Below are positions 8,430 to 16,320 of a DNA stretch of 36,595 bases, one piece after another. The stretch is from Pseudomonadota bacterium (GTDB taxonomy: Bacteria > Desulfobacterota > Desulfobacteria > Desulfobacterales > RPRI01), in assembly GCA_018901125.1 (NCBI GenBank), contig JAHIFE010000112.1:1-36595 (forward strand). Direction: 5' to 3'. The notes beneath the pieces are model-generated. The model searched no databases. It saw only the letters and a program-made list of their open reading frames with translations, and was not told where the DNA came from. A program made the translations under genes and the position numbers. How positions within the stretch are numbered: the first letter of the stretch is position 1; the number at the start of each line of letters is the position of its first letter.

Positions 8430-8724
8430 AATTTACACGCCAGAAACCATTGGATGAATATATCGTCGATTTTTATTGCTCCGAACTTATGCTGGCAATC
8501 GAAATTGATGGTGATAGCCACGCCGAACAGGTTGAATATGATCAAAACCGCACTTTGAGTCTTAATCAGCTTGGCATAGAAGTGATCCGATATGCAAATA
8601 AAGACGTGATAACTAACATGGATGGTGTTTATTCGGATTTGCTGAAAAAAATCAAATATCGGCAAAAGAAACCCCCTGAATCCCCCTTGTCAGGGGGACT
8701 GTCGAGGAACTTATCAGGGGGACT
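8285..8724 (+). mobile_element. putative DUF559 nuclease cassette bounded by inverted palindromic repeats, inserted in mod
   Basis: The segment begins with CCCCCCTGACAAGGGGG (8285-8301) plus a G6 run and ends with CCCCCTTGTCAGGGGG (8682-8697) plus a degenerate TTATCAGGGGGA copy (8711-8722). The two ends are inverted relative to each other. Between them lies a DUF559 (Vsr/PD-(D/E)XK-like) domain. Removing it joins Mod residues ...IEIKPHIQ to AKIAVELTDFSVFYSQD, which matches how I recall uninterrupted Mod homologues. Its 440 bp plus the one G apparently lost would be 441, a multiple of three, consistent with an originally in-frame insertion. The boundaries are estimated to within a few bases. 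That it is mobile is inference. Confidence 0.6.
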
Positions 8725-9211
8725 TGCAAAAATCGCGGTGGAGCTGACTGACTTTTCTGTTTTCTATTCCCAGGATTCTATTGCAAATGCTGAAGCAGCA
8801 CTGTCGGCAAACAAGAAAGCCGGCAGTAAGATAGTTGTGGAAAAGGGCCAAATCGTTAAAATCAGCAAGGATGCAAAAGGTGAATTTAAGCGGGATGTGC
8901 TGACCAAAGACTGGACTGACTGGATTGATTACTGGGCGGTGGATTTTAACTTCGAAAGCAAACGCGAAATTATCCGGGTGAAGAATGAGGAAACCGAAGA
9001 ATGGGAAGAACGGTGGACCGGAGATTATATTTTCGAAAATGAGTGGCAGTCTTTCCGCACCAAAAAAGACCGCTCACTGGAACTAAAAAGCGTTTTTCAC
9101 GAATGCAAGCCTGGCCGACGAAAAATCGCGGTCAAGGTAGTAGATATCTTCGGTAATGATACTATGACGATCGCAGATATTAGCGTTGGAAATAGCGGAG
9201 GTAAGAAATAA
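8402..9211 (+). CDS. DUF559 endonuclease-like domain fused to the C-terminal part of Mod
   Basis: This reading frame is open from 8294, but before 8402 it has no ATG, GTG or TTG start; the TTG at 8402 is probably an internal Leu. From about 8309 it encodes a complete DUF559 domain: IPYNQALTEKARQ, NPTEAENKLW, then VDFYC and LAIEIDGDSH, which carry the putative catalytic acids, ending with VYSDLLKKIK. DUF559 belongs to the Vsr-like nuclease group. After a repeat-encoded linker (PPESPLSGGL, SRNLSGGL) the frame continues with Mod sequence (VELTDFSVFYSQD, TDWIDYWAVDF, WTGDYIFENEWQSFR, VVDIFGNDTM) to the stop. It probably represents the second half of one interrupted mod gene rather than an independent protein. 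Its stop overlaps the next ATG as TAATG. Whether it is translated depends on frameshifting, slippage or a sequence error at the G-run. Confidence 0.75.
   Translation: MQNKQFSDLKFTRQKPLDEYIVDFYCSELMLAIEIDGDSHAEQVEYDQNRTLSLNQLGIEVIRYANKDVITNMDGVYSDLLKKIKYRQKKPPESPLSGGLSRNLSGGLAKIAVELTDFSVFYSQDSIANAEAALSANKKAGSKIVVEKGQIVKISKDAKGEFKRDVLTKDWTDWIDYWAVDFNFESKREIIRVKNEETEEWEERWTGDYIFENEWQSFRTKKDRSLELKSVFHECKPGRRKIAVKVVDIFGNDTMTIADISVGNSGGKK
8672..8724 (-). repeat. right-end palindromic repeat of the DUF559 cassette
   Basis: CCCCCTGAAT, then CCCCCTTGTCAGGGGG (8682-8697), then a short spacer and a second TTATCAGGGGGA (8711-8722). It is translated as PPESPLSGGLSRNLSGGL, linking DUF559 to the Mod C-terminus. 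It is the inverted partner of the repeat at 8285-8310. Confidence 0.75.
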
Positions 9212-10068
9212 TGGCAAAGGTTGCGAAGACAGCCGGTTCACATAAGTCGCCTTTCGAGCGGATTAAACGCAAGAACGATGCAGGCATGGAATTTTGGTCA
9301 AGCCGTGACTTTTCTGAAATATTGGGCTACGGCGATTACCGCAATTTTGAGGGGGTTATTGAAAAGGCCAAAATGGCCTGTTTCAATAGTGGACACCGCA
9401 TTGAGGATCATTTCGTTGACGTCACCGAATTGATCGAGATAGGAAAGGGTGGGCAGAGACCGGTTAAAACAGTTCTTCTATCGCGTTATGCCTGTTACCT
9501 CGTTATTCAAAACGCAGATCCCAAAAAGGAGATCGTTGCGCATGGTCAAACCTACTTTGCTATCCAAACACGGCGGCAGGAATTGGCTGATGAACGCATT
9601 GAGGAAGAACGGCGGATTCTTTTACGTAAAGAGATTCGGCACCATAACGTTCAGTTGGCAGATGCGGCCAAAAATGCTGGTGTCACAGAACCGATAGATT
9701 ATGCTATTTTTCAAAATCACGGATATATGGGACTTTATGGTGGACTAAAACAGGAAGACATTCATCGGCGGAAAGGCTTGAAAAAGAGCCAGAAGATTTT
9801 GGATCACATGGGTAGTACGGAACTGGCTGCTAACCTGTTTCGTGCAACACAGGCGGAGGAGAAATTGCGCCGGGACAAGGTAAAGGGAAAAGAGGCAGCA
9901 AACATTACTCATCGAAAAGTCGGTGCAAAGGTGCGGCAAACCATCCGGGAATTAGGCGGTACAATGCCTGAAGAATTGCCGGTTGCGGAAAGCATAAAAA
10001 AGATAGAGACCAAACAGCGCAAACAGCTCGGCAAGGCTAAAGCATCCGCAAGAAAGAAAGGCGAATAA
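9211..10068 (+). CDS. dinD: DinD-like (DNA damage-inducible protein D family) protein
   Basis: The 285-residue protein resembles DinD. It opens with SPFERIKRKNDAGMEFWSSRDFSEILGY, then has VEKAK-like helices, GGQRPVKTVLLSRYACYLV and NADPKKEIVAHGQTYFA, all characteristic of DinD/BRO-N-like proteins. Its middle (YAIFQNHGYMGLYGG) and the HMGSTELAANLFRATQ segment also match that family. Length is close to the usual 270-280. DinD was found as an SOS-induced gene in Escherichia coli and is linked to RecA control. The start overlaps the preceding stop (TAATG) and the res gene begins 5 bp after its stop, so it is translated as part of the type III operon. No LexA box was recognised. A role in restraining or assisting restriction is possible but unproven. 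Confidence 0.8.
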   Translation: MAKVAKTAGSHKSPFERIKRKNDAGMEFWSSRDFSEILGYGDYRNFEGVIEKAKMACFNSGHRIEDHFVDVTELIEIGKGGQRPVKTVLLSRYACYLVIQNADPKKEIVAHGQTYFAIQTRRQELADERIEEERRILLRKEIRHHNVQLADAAKNAGVTEPIDYAIFQNHGYMGLYGGLKQEDIHRRKGLKKSQKILDHMGSTELAANLFRATQAEEKLRRDKVKGKEAANITHRKVGAKVRQTIRELGGTMPEELPVAESIKKIETKQRKQLGKAKASARKKGE

Positions 10069-10073
10069 CTGAT

Positions 10074-12758
10074 ATGGCACTGCATCCTGATTTTCCGGCT
10101 TCCCCACACGCAATTCTCGAACCTGGTATCCGATGGTTTCCCGCTGATGAGGTGTTGCGGGATAGTAGTATGGAAAAGTTGATGCCGCCTCTTGTGGCAG
10201 AACTGCGCCGTAAGGTGAAAAAATTCCGGGACGGAGGATACGCTGGAGCGGCAGACACCAGCCGGAGCCTGCTCAATTGGTGGTTCAACACGCCACACCT
10301 GTTACCGAAGTCCGATGGAACCATGGTGGAGTTTGGATACTACTTTGCCCAGCGTGAGGCTTTGGAGACTATAGTCTATCTTTACGATGTGGTTGGGGTT
10401 AAGGACAAACATGATCTGATGCGCTTTGATGCGAGCGGACTTGTTTCAGGAAGCATGTTTGATGAAACCTGGCGGCGGTTTGTAGTGAAGATGGCAACTG
10501 GCAGCGGCAAGACTAAGGTCCTGAGCCTTGCGCTGGCTTGGAGTTTTTATCATAAGCTATACGAGCCGGAATCCGAACTTGCACGAAATTTTCTGGTTAT
10601 TACCCCAAACATCATTGTGTTGGATCGTATTTACCGGGATTTTAAGGGGCTACATATTTTCTTCGATGATCCGGTAGTGCCGGATAACGGCTATGACGGG
10701 CACAACTGGCGCGATGATTTCCAGCTGACTCTGCATTTGCAGGATGAGGTTCGCATTACCAGGTCTACCGGCAATATCTTTCTAACCAATATCCACCGTG
10801 TATATTCCGGTGAGGATATTCCGCCATCACCGGATGATGAAGATATGCGGGACTATTTTTTAGGCAAGCGTCCAACAGGTGCAACTAATGATTCTAAAGT
10901 AGATCTTGGCATGATCGTTCGTGATATAGACGAACTGATGGTGTTGAATGACGAGGCCCACCATATTCACGATCCGCGCATGGCCTGGTTCAAATCCATT
11001 GAAGATATCCACAACCGCCTTAAGCAAAAAGGGGCGGCTCTTTCCATGCAGGTGGACACAACAGCTACTCCCAAACACAACAACGGGGCAATTTTCGTAC
11101 AGACCATTGCTGATTACCCACTCGTGGAGGCAATTTGGCAGAACGTGGTCAAGCATCCGGTTTTGCCCGACGCACCCAGCCGTGCTAAACTGAGCGAACG
11201 TCAAAGCGCGAAATTCACCGAGAAGTACGCCGACTATATCCATCTTGGTGTAATCGAATGGCGCAAGGCGTACGATGAACACGAGAAGATGGGTAAGAAG
11301 GCGATCCTGTTTATAATGACTGACGATACACGCAACTGTGACGATGTAGCCGAATATCTGCAGACTACTTATCCGGAATTTGCCGATAAAGAAGCTGTTC
11401 TTGTAATTCACACAAAGAACAATGGTGAGATTTCGGAAGCAACCACGGGCAAGGGCAAGGAGGAACTGGAGAAACTGCGCAAACAGGCTAATGAGATAGA
11501 TGAGATGGAGAGCCCACACAAGGCTATCATTTCGGTTATGATGCTTAAAGAAGGATGGGATGTCCGCAATGTTACGACCATCGTCGGGTTACGTGCCTAT
11601 AGCGCAAAGAGCAATATTCTCCCCGAGCAGACGCTTGGGCGCGGTTTACGCAAGATGTATCCCGGTGATGTGGAAGAGTATGTCAGTGTCGTCGGCACCA
11701 ATGCCTTTATGGAGTTTGTGGAATCCATCCAGGCTGAAGGCGTGGTACTGGAACGTAAGGCTATGGGGGAAGGAACGGGACCAAAGACTCCGCTTGTAAT
11801 CGAAGTTGACAAGGAAAATGAGAAGAAAGATATAGCTGCTCTGGATATAGAAATCCCCATACTATCGCCCCGCATTTACAGGGAATACAAAAGTCTGGGC
11901 GATCTGGACATTGCCGTAATGGGGCATCAACGGGTGCTGTATAAGCAGTTCAGCGAGGAAGAACAGCGGGAGATTGTATTTAAGGACATCACCAACGGAG
12001 AGATTACGCATACCACGATTTTAGATACTGCCGGCATTGCCGACTACCGCAGTGTGATCGGGTACTTTGCACAAAGCATAATGAAGGATCTGCACCTGGT
12101 AAGCGGCTATGACAAGCTATATGGCAAAATCAAAGCATTTGTGCAAGAGGAGTTGTTTGAAAGTCCGGTGAATCTGGAAGACCCCAACACATTACGCAAC
12201 CTGTCAGAACTGGCCGCCACCAAAACACTGCTTGAAACATTCAAAAAGGCCATCAACTCACTGACAGTGCGGGACAAAGGCGATGCCGAAATACGGGATA
12301 CCATCAAGTTGCGCCAGACCCGGCCTTTTGTGGCAAAAGATCAAGGTTATCTTGTCCCTAAAAAAAGTGCCTTCAACCGTATCATTGGTGACAGCCGGCT
12401 GGAGCTTAAATTCGCCGACTTTTTGGAAAATTGCGATGACGTGGTTTCTTTTGCAAAAAACTACATGGCTGTCCATTTCAAACTCGATTATGTAAAAGCA
12501 GACGGTGATATTTCCAACTATTACCCGGATTTTATTGTTAAACTATCGGATAGCCGAGTTATCATTGTCGAAACAAAGGGGCAGGAAGATATTGATGTGC
12601 CGCTTAAGATGGAACGACTGCGGCAATGGTGCGAAGATATCAATCGGGTGCAGACAGAAGTGAAATACGACTTTGTTTACGTGGACGAAGTGAGTTTTGA
12701 AAAATTCAAGCCCACTTTATTCCAGAACTTGATAGAAGGGTTCAGGGAATATAAATGA
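10074..12758 (+). CDS. res: type III restriction endonuclease subunit Res
   Basis: The 894-residue protein is an SF2 helicase-endonuclease that works with Mod to cleave DNA. The Walker A motif ATGSGKTK is at 141-148, the DEAH box in LNDEAHH at 293-296, TATP follows at about 327, and helicase motif VI is in QTLGRGLRKMYPG at about 525. The C-terminal nuclease shows YYPDFIVKL (816-824) and VETKG (832-836), giving the PD...ExK triad D819, E833 and K835. All key residues are present, so the subunit appears intact. It is somewhat shorter than the roughly 970 residues of EcoP-type Res. If Mod is truly inactivated by the upstream frame break, an intact Res would be without a partner for target recognition. 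That is usually harmless for type III enzymes, which need Mod to cut. Confidence 0.93.
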   Translation: MALHPDFPASPHAILEPGIRWFPADEVLRDSSMEKLMPPLVAELRRKVKKFRDGGYAGAADTSRSLLNWWFNTPHLLPKSDGTMVEFGYYFAQREALETIVYLYDVVGVKDKHDLMRFDASGLVSGSMFDETWRRFVVKMATGSGKTKVLSLALAWSFYHKLYEPESELARNFLVITPNIIVLDRIYRDFKGLHIFFDDPVVPDNGYDGHNWRDDFQLTLHLQDEVRITRSTGNIFLTNIHRVYSGEDIPPSPDDEDMRDYFLGKRPTGATNDSKVDLGMIVRDIDELMVLNDEAHHIHDPRMAWFKSIEDIHNRLKQKGAALSMQVDTTATPKHNNGAIFVQTIADYPLVEAIWQNVVKHPVLPDAPSRAKLSERQSAKFTEKYADYIHLGVIEWRKAYDEHEKMGKKAILFIMTDDTRNCDDVAEYLQTTYPEFADKEAVLVIHTKNNGEISEATTGKGKEELEKLRKQANEIDEMESPHKAIISVMMLKEGWDVRNVTTIVGLRAYSAKSNILPEQTLGRGLRKMYPGDVEEYVSVVGTNAFMEFVESIQAEGVVLERKAMGEGTGPKTPLVIEVDKENEKKDIAALDIEIPILSPRIYREYKSLGDLDIAVMGHQRVLYKQFSEEEQREIVFKDITNGEITHTTILDTAGIADYRSVIGYFAQSIMKDLHLVSGYDKLYGKIKAFVQEELFESPVNLEDPNTLRNLSELAATKTLLETFKKAINSLTVRDKGDAEIRDTIKLRQTRPFVAKDQGYLVPKKSAFNRIIGDSRLELKFADFLENCDDVVSFAKNYMAVHFKLDYVKADGDISNYYPDFIVKLSDSRVIIVETKGQEDIDVPLKMERLRQWCEDINRVQTEVKYDFVYVDEVSFEKFKPTLFQNLIEGFREYK

Positions 12759-12850
12759 ACTCATATTACGACAATGCTGAATAGTTTGACAGCATCCGCA
12801 GGCTGCACGAGTTTCTAAAATCACAATATGGATCAGATACAACTCTTTGA
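12755..12850 (+). pseudogene. decayed fourth gene of the type III operon (fragment)
   Basis: An ATG at 12755 overlaps the res stop (ATGA), as in translationally coupled operons. The frame reads MNSYYDNAE, an amber codon at 12782-12784, then FDSIRRLHEFLKSQYGSDTTL and a second stop at 12848. The text across the amber codon looks like one continuous helical protein start, so a point mutation plus downstream loss is likely. The protein family is not recognisable from about 30 residues. Confidence 0.5.
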
Positions 12851-13082
12851 TTTAGATAAAATTATCTTTAGGGGTGATGATGGCGATACACCCTTAAGTT
12901 TTTCGGTTTCTATAAATTAAATCCATGTCATGCTAATTCATTTAAGATATTCAATTGTGATATTTCCTGCATATCGCAACTTCACCCAAACCTTTATTAA
13001 CTTAAATATCCGGAGAAACCATACTTCTCGGCTTAAACAACACCTTTAGGATGACCAACGGAATTTATTCGTATATAATTGA
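12851..13082. other. intergenic region without a recognised gene
   Basis: AT-rich sequence after the decayed gene. A 30-codon frame (MDQIQLFDLDK...) starting near 12828 has no ribosome-binding site and no recognised relative. Nothing else stands out. The last four bases (TTGA, 13079-13082) are the left target duplication of the following element. Confidence 0.5.
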
Positions 13083-13224
13083 GAGCCAGTTTCAAAACGT
13101 CCCATTTTGGCCGATCTCTGCGTTGGGCAAAAATTATAATCCTCGAAATACTCTATGTATTCCTGCGGTTAAAATTTTTGCCCGCCTTGATCTTGACCAA
13201 ACTAAAACGTTTTGAAAGTGGCTC
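13083..13224 (+). mobile_element. MITE-like element, full copy (142 bp) with TTGA target duplication
   Basis: It runs from GAGCCAGTTTCAAAACG to CGTTTTGAAAGTGGCTC, giving imperfect 17-bp terminal inverted repeats. It is flanked by TTGA at 13079-13082 and again at 13225-13228. The interior contains GGCCGATCTCTGCGTTGGGC and GTATTCCTGCGGTTAAAA. It matches the copy at 16321-16462 over its whole length with few differences and has no coding capacity. Confidence 0.85.
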
Positions 13225-13352
13225 TTGAGATATGACATAATAGAAAAGTATTGTAAGAGGATGCAGGAAAAAGGGTATGAAATCATCGGGAGGGAATGAT
13301 GATCTGCACGGTTGTGCTTGGAAATCCCTAAATTTATTTACCCAACAGTCAG

Positions 13353-13376
13353 TCCCTTATAAAATAATATAAGGGA
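13353..13376 (-). terminator. possible terminator hairpin after mtaB
   Basis: TCCCTTATA at 13353-13361 and TATAAGGGA at 13368-13376 form a perfect 9-bp stem with a 6-base loop, 13 bp beyond the mtaB stop on the minus strand. It lacks a clear T-tract, so it may instead be an mRNA-end stabiliser. Confidence 0.4.
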
Positions 13377-13389
13377 TCATTAGAACTTA

Positions 13390-14691
13390 TTATATTTTAC
13401 CTTCAACATAATTACCGTATGCTCTTTGGATATTTACTTTTACTATCGAGTTTTTAATGCAGTCATCACCGTTTATAAGCACAGGTATATAATTTGAAGA
13501 TAATCCCTTCAGCAGGTTGCTTTGCGGGTCCCTTTTTTCTTCGATCAGAACATTGATATCAGTTCCAACCGCTTTTTTATAATAACTCGCCTTTTTCAAA
13601 TTGCCAAGCTTTCGCATAACTGCACATCGTGACTTTACAATATCTGCCGGAACTCTTCCGGTTAGATTTTCTGCGACAGTATTTTTTCGCGGTGAAAAAG
13701 GAAAAACATGAAGATAACTTACTGGCAGTTCATGAATCAGCGAATATGTATTCTCAAAAGCTTGATCCGTTTCTCCGGGAAATCCCACAAGAATATCTAC
13801 ACCTATTGCGGCATCCGGCATATGATTATTTATTCTATTTATAAGATCTTTGAAAAATTCACTGGTATAGGGCCTTCGCATTTTTTTCAGTATCTCATTG
13901 TCCCCGCTTTGGAGCGGAATATGAAAATGGGGGCATATAATGTCCGATTTTTCTGTAAGCTCGATGATTTCGGGAAGGAGTTCATTGGGCTCTATCGAGC
14001 TTATGCGTATACGATCGATTATATTTGAAGATTCTAATAATTTAAGTAATTCAAACAGGGACGTTTTCGAAGACAGATCCAGGCCGTACTTTCCGATGTG
14101 AATTCCCGACAAGACTACCTCCCGGTGTCCTGCCTTTTTGATATTTTTTATGCTTTCAATCACAGTTTCAAACGGCATACTGCGGCTTTTCCCGCGTGCA
14201 TAAGGAACTATGCAGTAGGTGCAGAAAGCGTCACAACCATCCTGGATTTTCAAAAAAACTCTTGTCCTGCTTTCTGAATGAAGAGCAGGAAGCCGCATGA
14301 ATCCATTGTTGTCAATGAAGTCTTCATTATGCAAAATGTCACTATCATCGGAAAAACAGCTATTTGCTATGGAAAGAATTTTATGTTTCTCTTTTTGTCC
14401 GATTATATGATGAACCCCGTTTATTTTCTTTAATTCATCTGGCTCAGTTTCGGCATAACAGCCGGTTACAATAATTTTTGCTTCCGGATTAGAACGTATT
14501 GCCCGTCTTATGGCCTGTCTTGACTGCATGGAGGCTTTTGCGGTTACGGTACATGTATTGATGATGCATATATCTGCTCCGGTTCCATCCTCTGCTGATA
14601 GCCATCCTGATAAAACAAGATATTTTGAAATGGATTCGGATTCGCACTGATTTACTTTACATCCAAGAGTTGTGGTAACAAATTTAGGCAT
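13390..14691 (-). CDS. mtaB: tRNA methylthiotransferase MtaB (t6A37 to ms2t6A37)
   Basis: This radical-SAM enzyme adds a methylthio group to t6A at position 37 of tRNA. The UPF0004 domain has its three cluster cysteines at C11 (LGCKVNQ), C47 (INTCTV) and C78 (VTGCYAE). The radical-SAM CxxxCxxC is C153, C157 and C160 (DGCDAFCTYCIVPYARG), and a TRAM-like segment ends the 433-residue chain. The LGCKVNQ and ARGKSRS signatures and the length fit MtaB better than MiaB or RimO, though the split between these relatives is by similarity. Its start lies 8 bp inside the end of mnmA, so it is last in a three-gene tRNA sulfur-modification operon transcribed leftward. Confidence 0.9.
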   Translation of the reverse strand: MPKFVTTTLGCKVNQCESESISKYLVLSGWLSAEDGTGADICIINTCTVTAKASMQSRQAIRRAIRSNPEAKIIVTGCYAETEPDELKKINGVHHIIGQKEKHKILSIANSCFSDDSDILHNEDFIDNNGFMRLPALHSESRTRVFLKIQDGCDAFCTYCIVPYARGKSRSMPFETVIESIKNIKKAGHREVVLSGIHIGKYGLDLSSKTSLFELLKLLESSNIIDRIRISSIEPNELLPEIIELTEKSDIICPHFHIPLQSGDNEILKKMRRPYTSEFFKDLINRINNHMPDAAIGVDILVGFPGETDQAFENTYSLIHELPVSYLHVFPFSPRKNTVAENLTGRVPADIVKSRCAVMRKLGNLKKASYYKKAVGTDINVLIEEKRDPQSNLLKGLSSNYIPVLINGDDCIKNSIVKVNIQRAYGNYVEGKI

Positions 14692-15748
14692 TTTCGATAA
14701 AACCTCCGCCTATAACTTCATCTCCGATGTAAATAACGGCGCCCTGCCCGGGTGTTACCGCAGACTGAGGACTTTCAAATTCTATTGTTGCGCAATTACC
14801 TGCTTCCGGAAAGAGTGTAGATGGAATTTCTTTGCTGCGGTATCTTATGCGGGTATGAACTTTAACCGGAGATGTGAATGATTTTGCTATCCAGTTTATG
14901 TTTGCTACTTTGCAATGATTCGTCAGAAGCTCATTTTTTGATCCGACTACAACACTGTTAGTATCAGCACCTATACGAATTACATAATAAGGTTTTGAAG
15001 CAGGGCAGTTAATTCCACGCCTTTGTCCTATTGTAAACAGATGAATCCCTTTGTGACTTCCTATTGTTTTCCCCTTTGTATCGACAATCAATCCATGATG
15101 GGGTTCAAATCCTGTTTCTTGTGTAAGAAATTCCGGGTAGTTGTTGTTCCGGATAAAGCATATGTCCTGGCTTTCTTTTTGAACAGCAGGGCGCAGACCT
15201 TTTTCTTCTGATAGTCTGCTTACTTCATTTTTGCTAAACCCGTATAGAGGAAACATTGCGCATGAAAGTTGTTCCTGATTAAGAAAGGAAAGAAAATAAG
15301 ACTGGTCTTTTTTTGTATCCCTGCCTTTTAGAAGATGAAACAGGCCGTCTTGGCCGATAATTTTACCGGCATAGTGTCCTGTGGCAAGAGTAGTACATCC
15401 CATCTTTTTTGCAAACTCAAGAACCGTTCCAAATTTTATTGACGGGTTGCATACCATGCAAGGGTTGGGGGTCTTTCCGGCTTTATATGTTTGCGTGAAA
15501 TAGTTTATTACAATTCTTTTAAATTCACTGCTGCAGTCAACAAACTCAATTCCAATTTCAATCTTTTTTGCAAGTTCTGCTATTTTTTGAAGCTCAGGAT
15601 TGTTTTTGCCCGAATCCAAATTTTCGTTATTTTCATAGCCGGTAATAAAATGTATTCCTGTAACATCGTAACCTTGCTGTTTCAAGAGATATGCTGCAAA
15701 AAGCGAATCTACTCCGCCGCTTATGGCAATAGCCGTTTTTTTTTTCAT
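14684..15748 (-). CDS. mnmA: tRNA-specific 2-thiouridylase MnmA
   Basis: MnmA activates U34 of Lys, Glu and Gln tRNAs with ATP and replaces O2 by sulfur. The PP-loop SGGVDS is at residues 10-15, LATGHYA at 121-127, SQDICFI around C197, and GQRRG later in the chain. Of note, the first catalytic cysteine region reads NPCMVCN (C97 and C100), where Escherichia coli has NPDILCN. The resulting CxxC plus C197 would suit a [4Fe-4S]-dependent variant; that is inference from family knowledge. At 354 residues it is full length. The gene starts directly after the stop of the NIL-ferredoxin gene and overlaps mtaB by 8 bp, so all three are probably co-translated. Confidence 0.93.
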   Translation of the reverse strand: MKKKTAIAISGGVDSLFAAYLLKQQGYDVTGIHFITGYENNENLDSGKNNPELQKIAELAKKIEIGIEFVDCSSEFKRIVINYFTQTYKAGKTPNPCMVCNPSIKFGTVLEFAKKMGCTTLATGHYAGKIIGQDGLFHLLKGRDTKKDQSYFLSFLNQEQLSCAMFPLYGFSKNEVSRLSEEKGLRPAVQKESQDICFIRNNNYPEFLTQETGFEPHHGLIVDTKGKTIGSHKGIHLFTIGQRRGINCPASKPYYVIRIGADTNSVVVGSKNELLTNHCKVANINWIAKSFTSPVKVHTRIRYRSKEIPSTLFPEAGNCATIEFESPQSAVTPGQGAVIYIGDEVIGGGFIENA

Positions 15749-16174
15749 TTAAAAATAATTATTATTCACAGGGCGCATTTTCATCACACGCGGTGGGCAT
15801 GCGGGAACGCAGAGTTCGCATACACTGCATTTAGTTTGATCAAAAACTACTATCATTTCCGGGCGCTGAATTGAAAGGGCACCGGTAGGGCATACAGCAG
15901 TACATGCGCCACAGTGGGTGCATTTATCATTATCCCGTTTTATTTCCTGGGAAGCGTTTTGAACATTTACTCCATGCTTTTTAAGATATTGGACTCCCTC
16001 GTTAAAGTTTTTTCTTGAACCGAAAAGCTCAAGAACCATGATCCCTTCTTTTTTAGGTAGAATAGTTGCATTTAATATATTAAACATAAGGTCATAGTTT
16101 TTTACAAGAGAGCAAACCAAGGGCTTTTGCACTTCAGTTTCAGGAAATCTGAGAATCAGTATTCTCGAATACAC
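15749..16174 (-). CDS. NIL-domain 2x[4Fe-4S] ferredoxin
   Basis: I place the start at a GTG (16172-16174) because GGCGGAGG lies 7 bases before it; an upstream TTG at 16234 would add 20 poorly family-like residues. The 141-residue protein has an N-terminal NIL domain (about 1-75; ILRFPETEVQKPLV) followed by two 4Fe-4S motifs, CTHCGACTAVCP and CSVCELCVPACPP. NIL domains also occur in methionine ABC transporter ATPases and in sulfur-handling ferredoxins of anaerobes. It ends exactly where mnmA begins. An electron- or sulfur-supply role for MnmA-type thiolation or for the MtaB iron-sulfur enzyme is suggested by the operon, not shown by the sequence. Confidence 0.85.
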   Translation of the reverse strand: MYSRILILRFPETEVQKPLVCSLVKNYDLMFNILNATILPKKEGIMVLELFGSRKNFNEGVQYLKKHGVNVQNASQEIKRDNDKCTHCGACTAVCPTGALSIQRPEMIVVFDQTKCSVCELCVPACPPRVMKMRPVNNNYF

Positions 16175-16320
16175 TTTTATACCTCCGCCTATTTTTTTAT
16201 TATATGATATTACCGTATCTGCGGGTAATGTCAAGACTATCGACCGATAAGAAACAAATCATTCTAAAGATTCACTGAATGGTTCTATAGCCTGAGAGAC
16301 TGCCCCTTACCAACTCATTT

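Noticed and set aside
8402-9211. DUF559-Mod C-terminus as an independent, normal gene
   Set aside because: The TTG at 8402 is an internal Leu of the DUF559 domain, no upstream ATG, GTG or TTG exists in the open frame, and the C-terminal half is plainly Mod.
10860-11519. Long minus-strand frame of 219 codons within res
   Set aside because: It is fully antisense to the conserved helicase core of res and has no family-like features.
12782-12784. In-frame amber codon as a pyrrolysine site
   Set aside because: The frame ends again after 22 codons, no methylamine methyltransferase or pyl gene is nearby, and decay is a simpler explanation.
12828-12920. Short frame MDQIQLFDLDK... as a small protein gene
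   Set aside because: It lacks a ribosome-binding site, overlaps the decayed frame, and has no recognisable relative.
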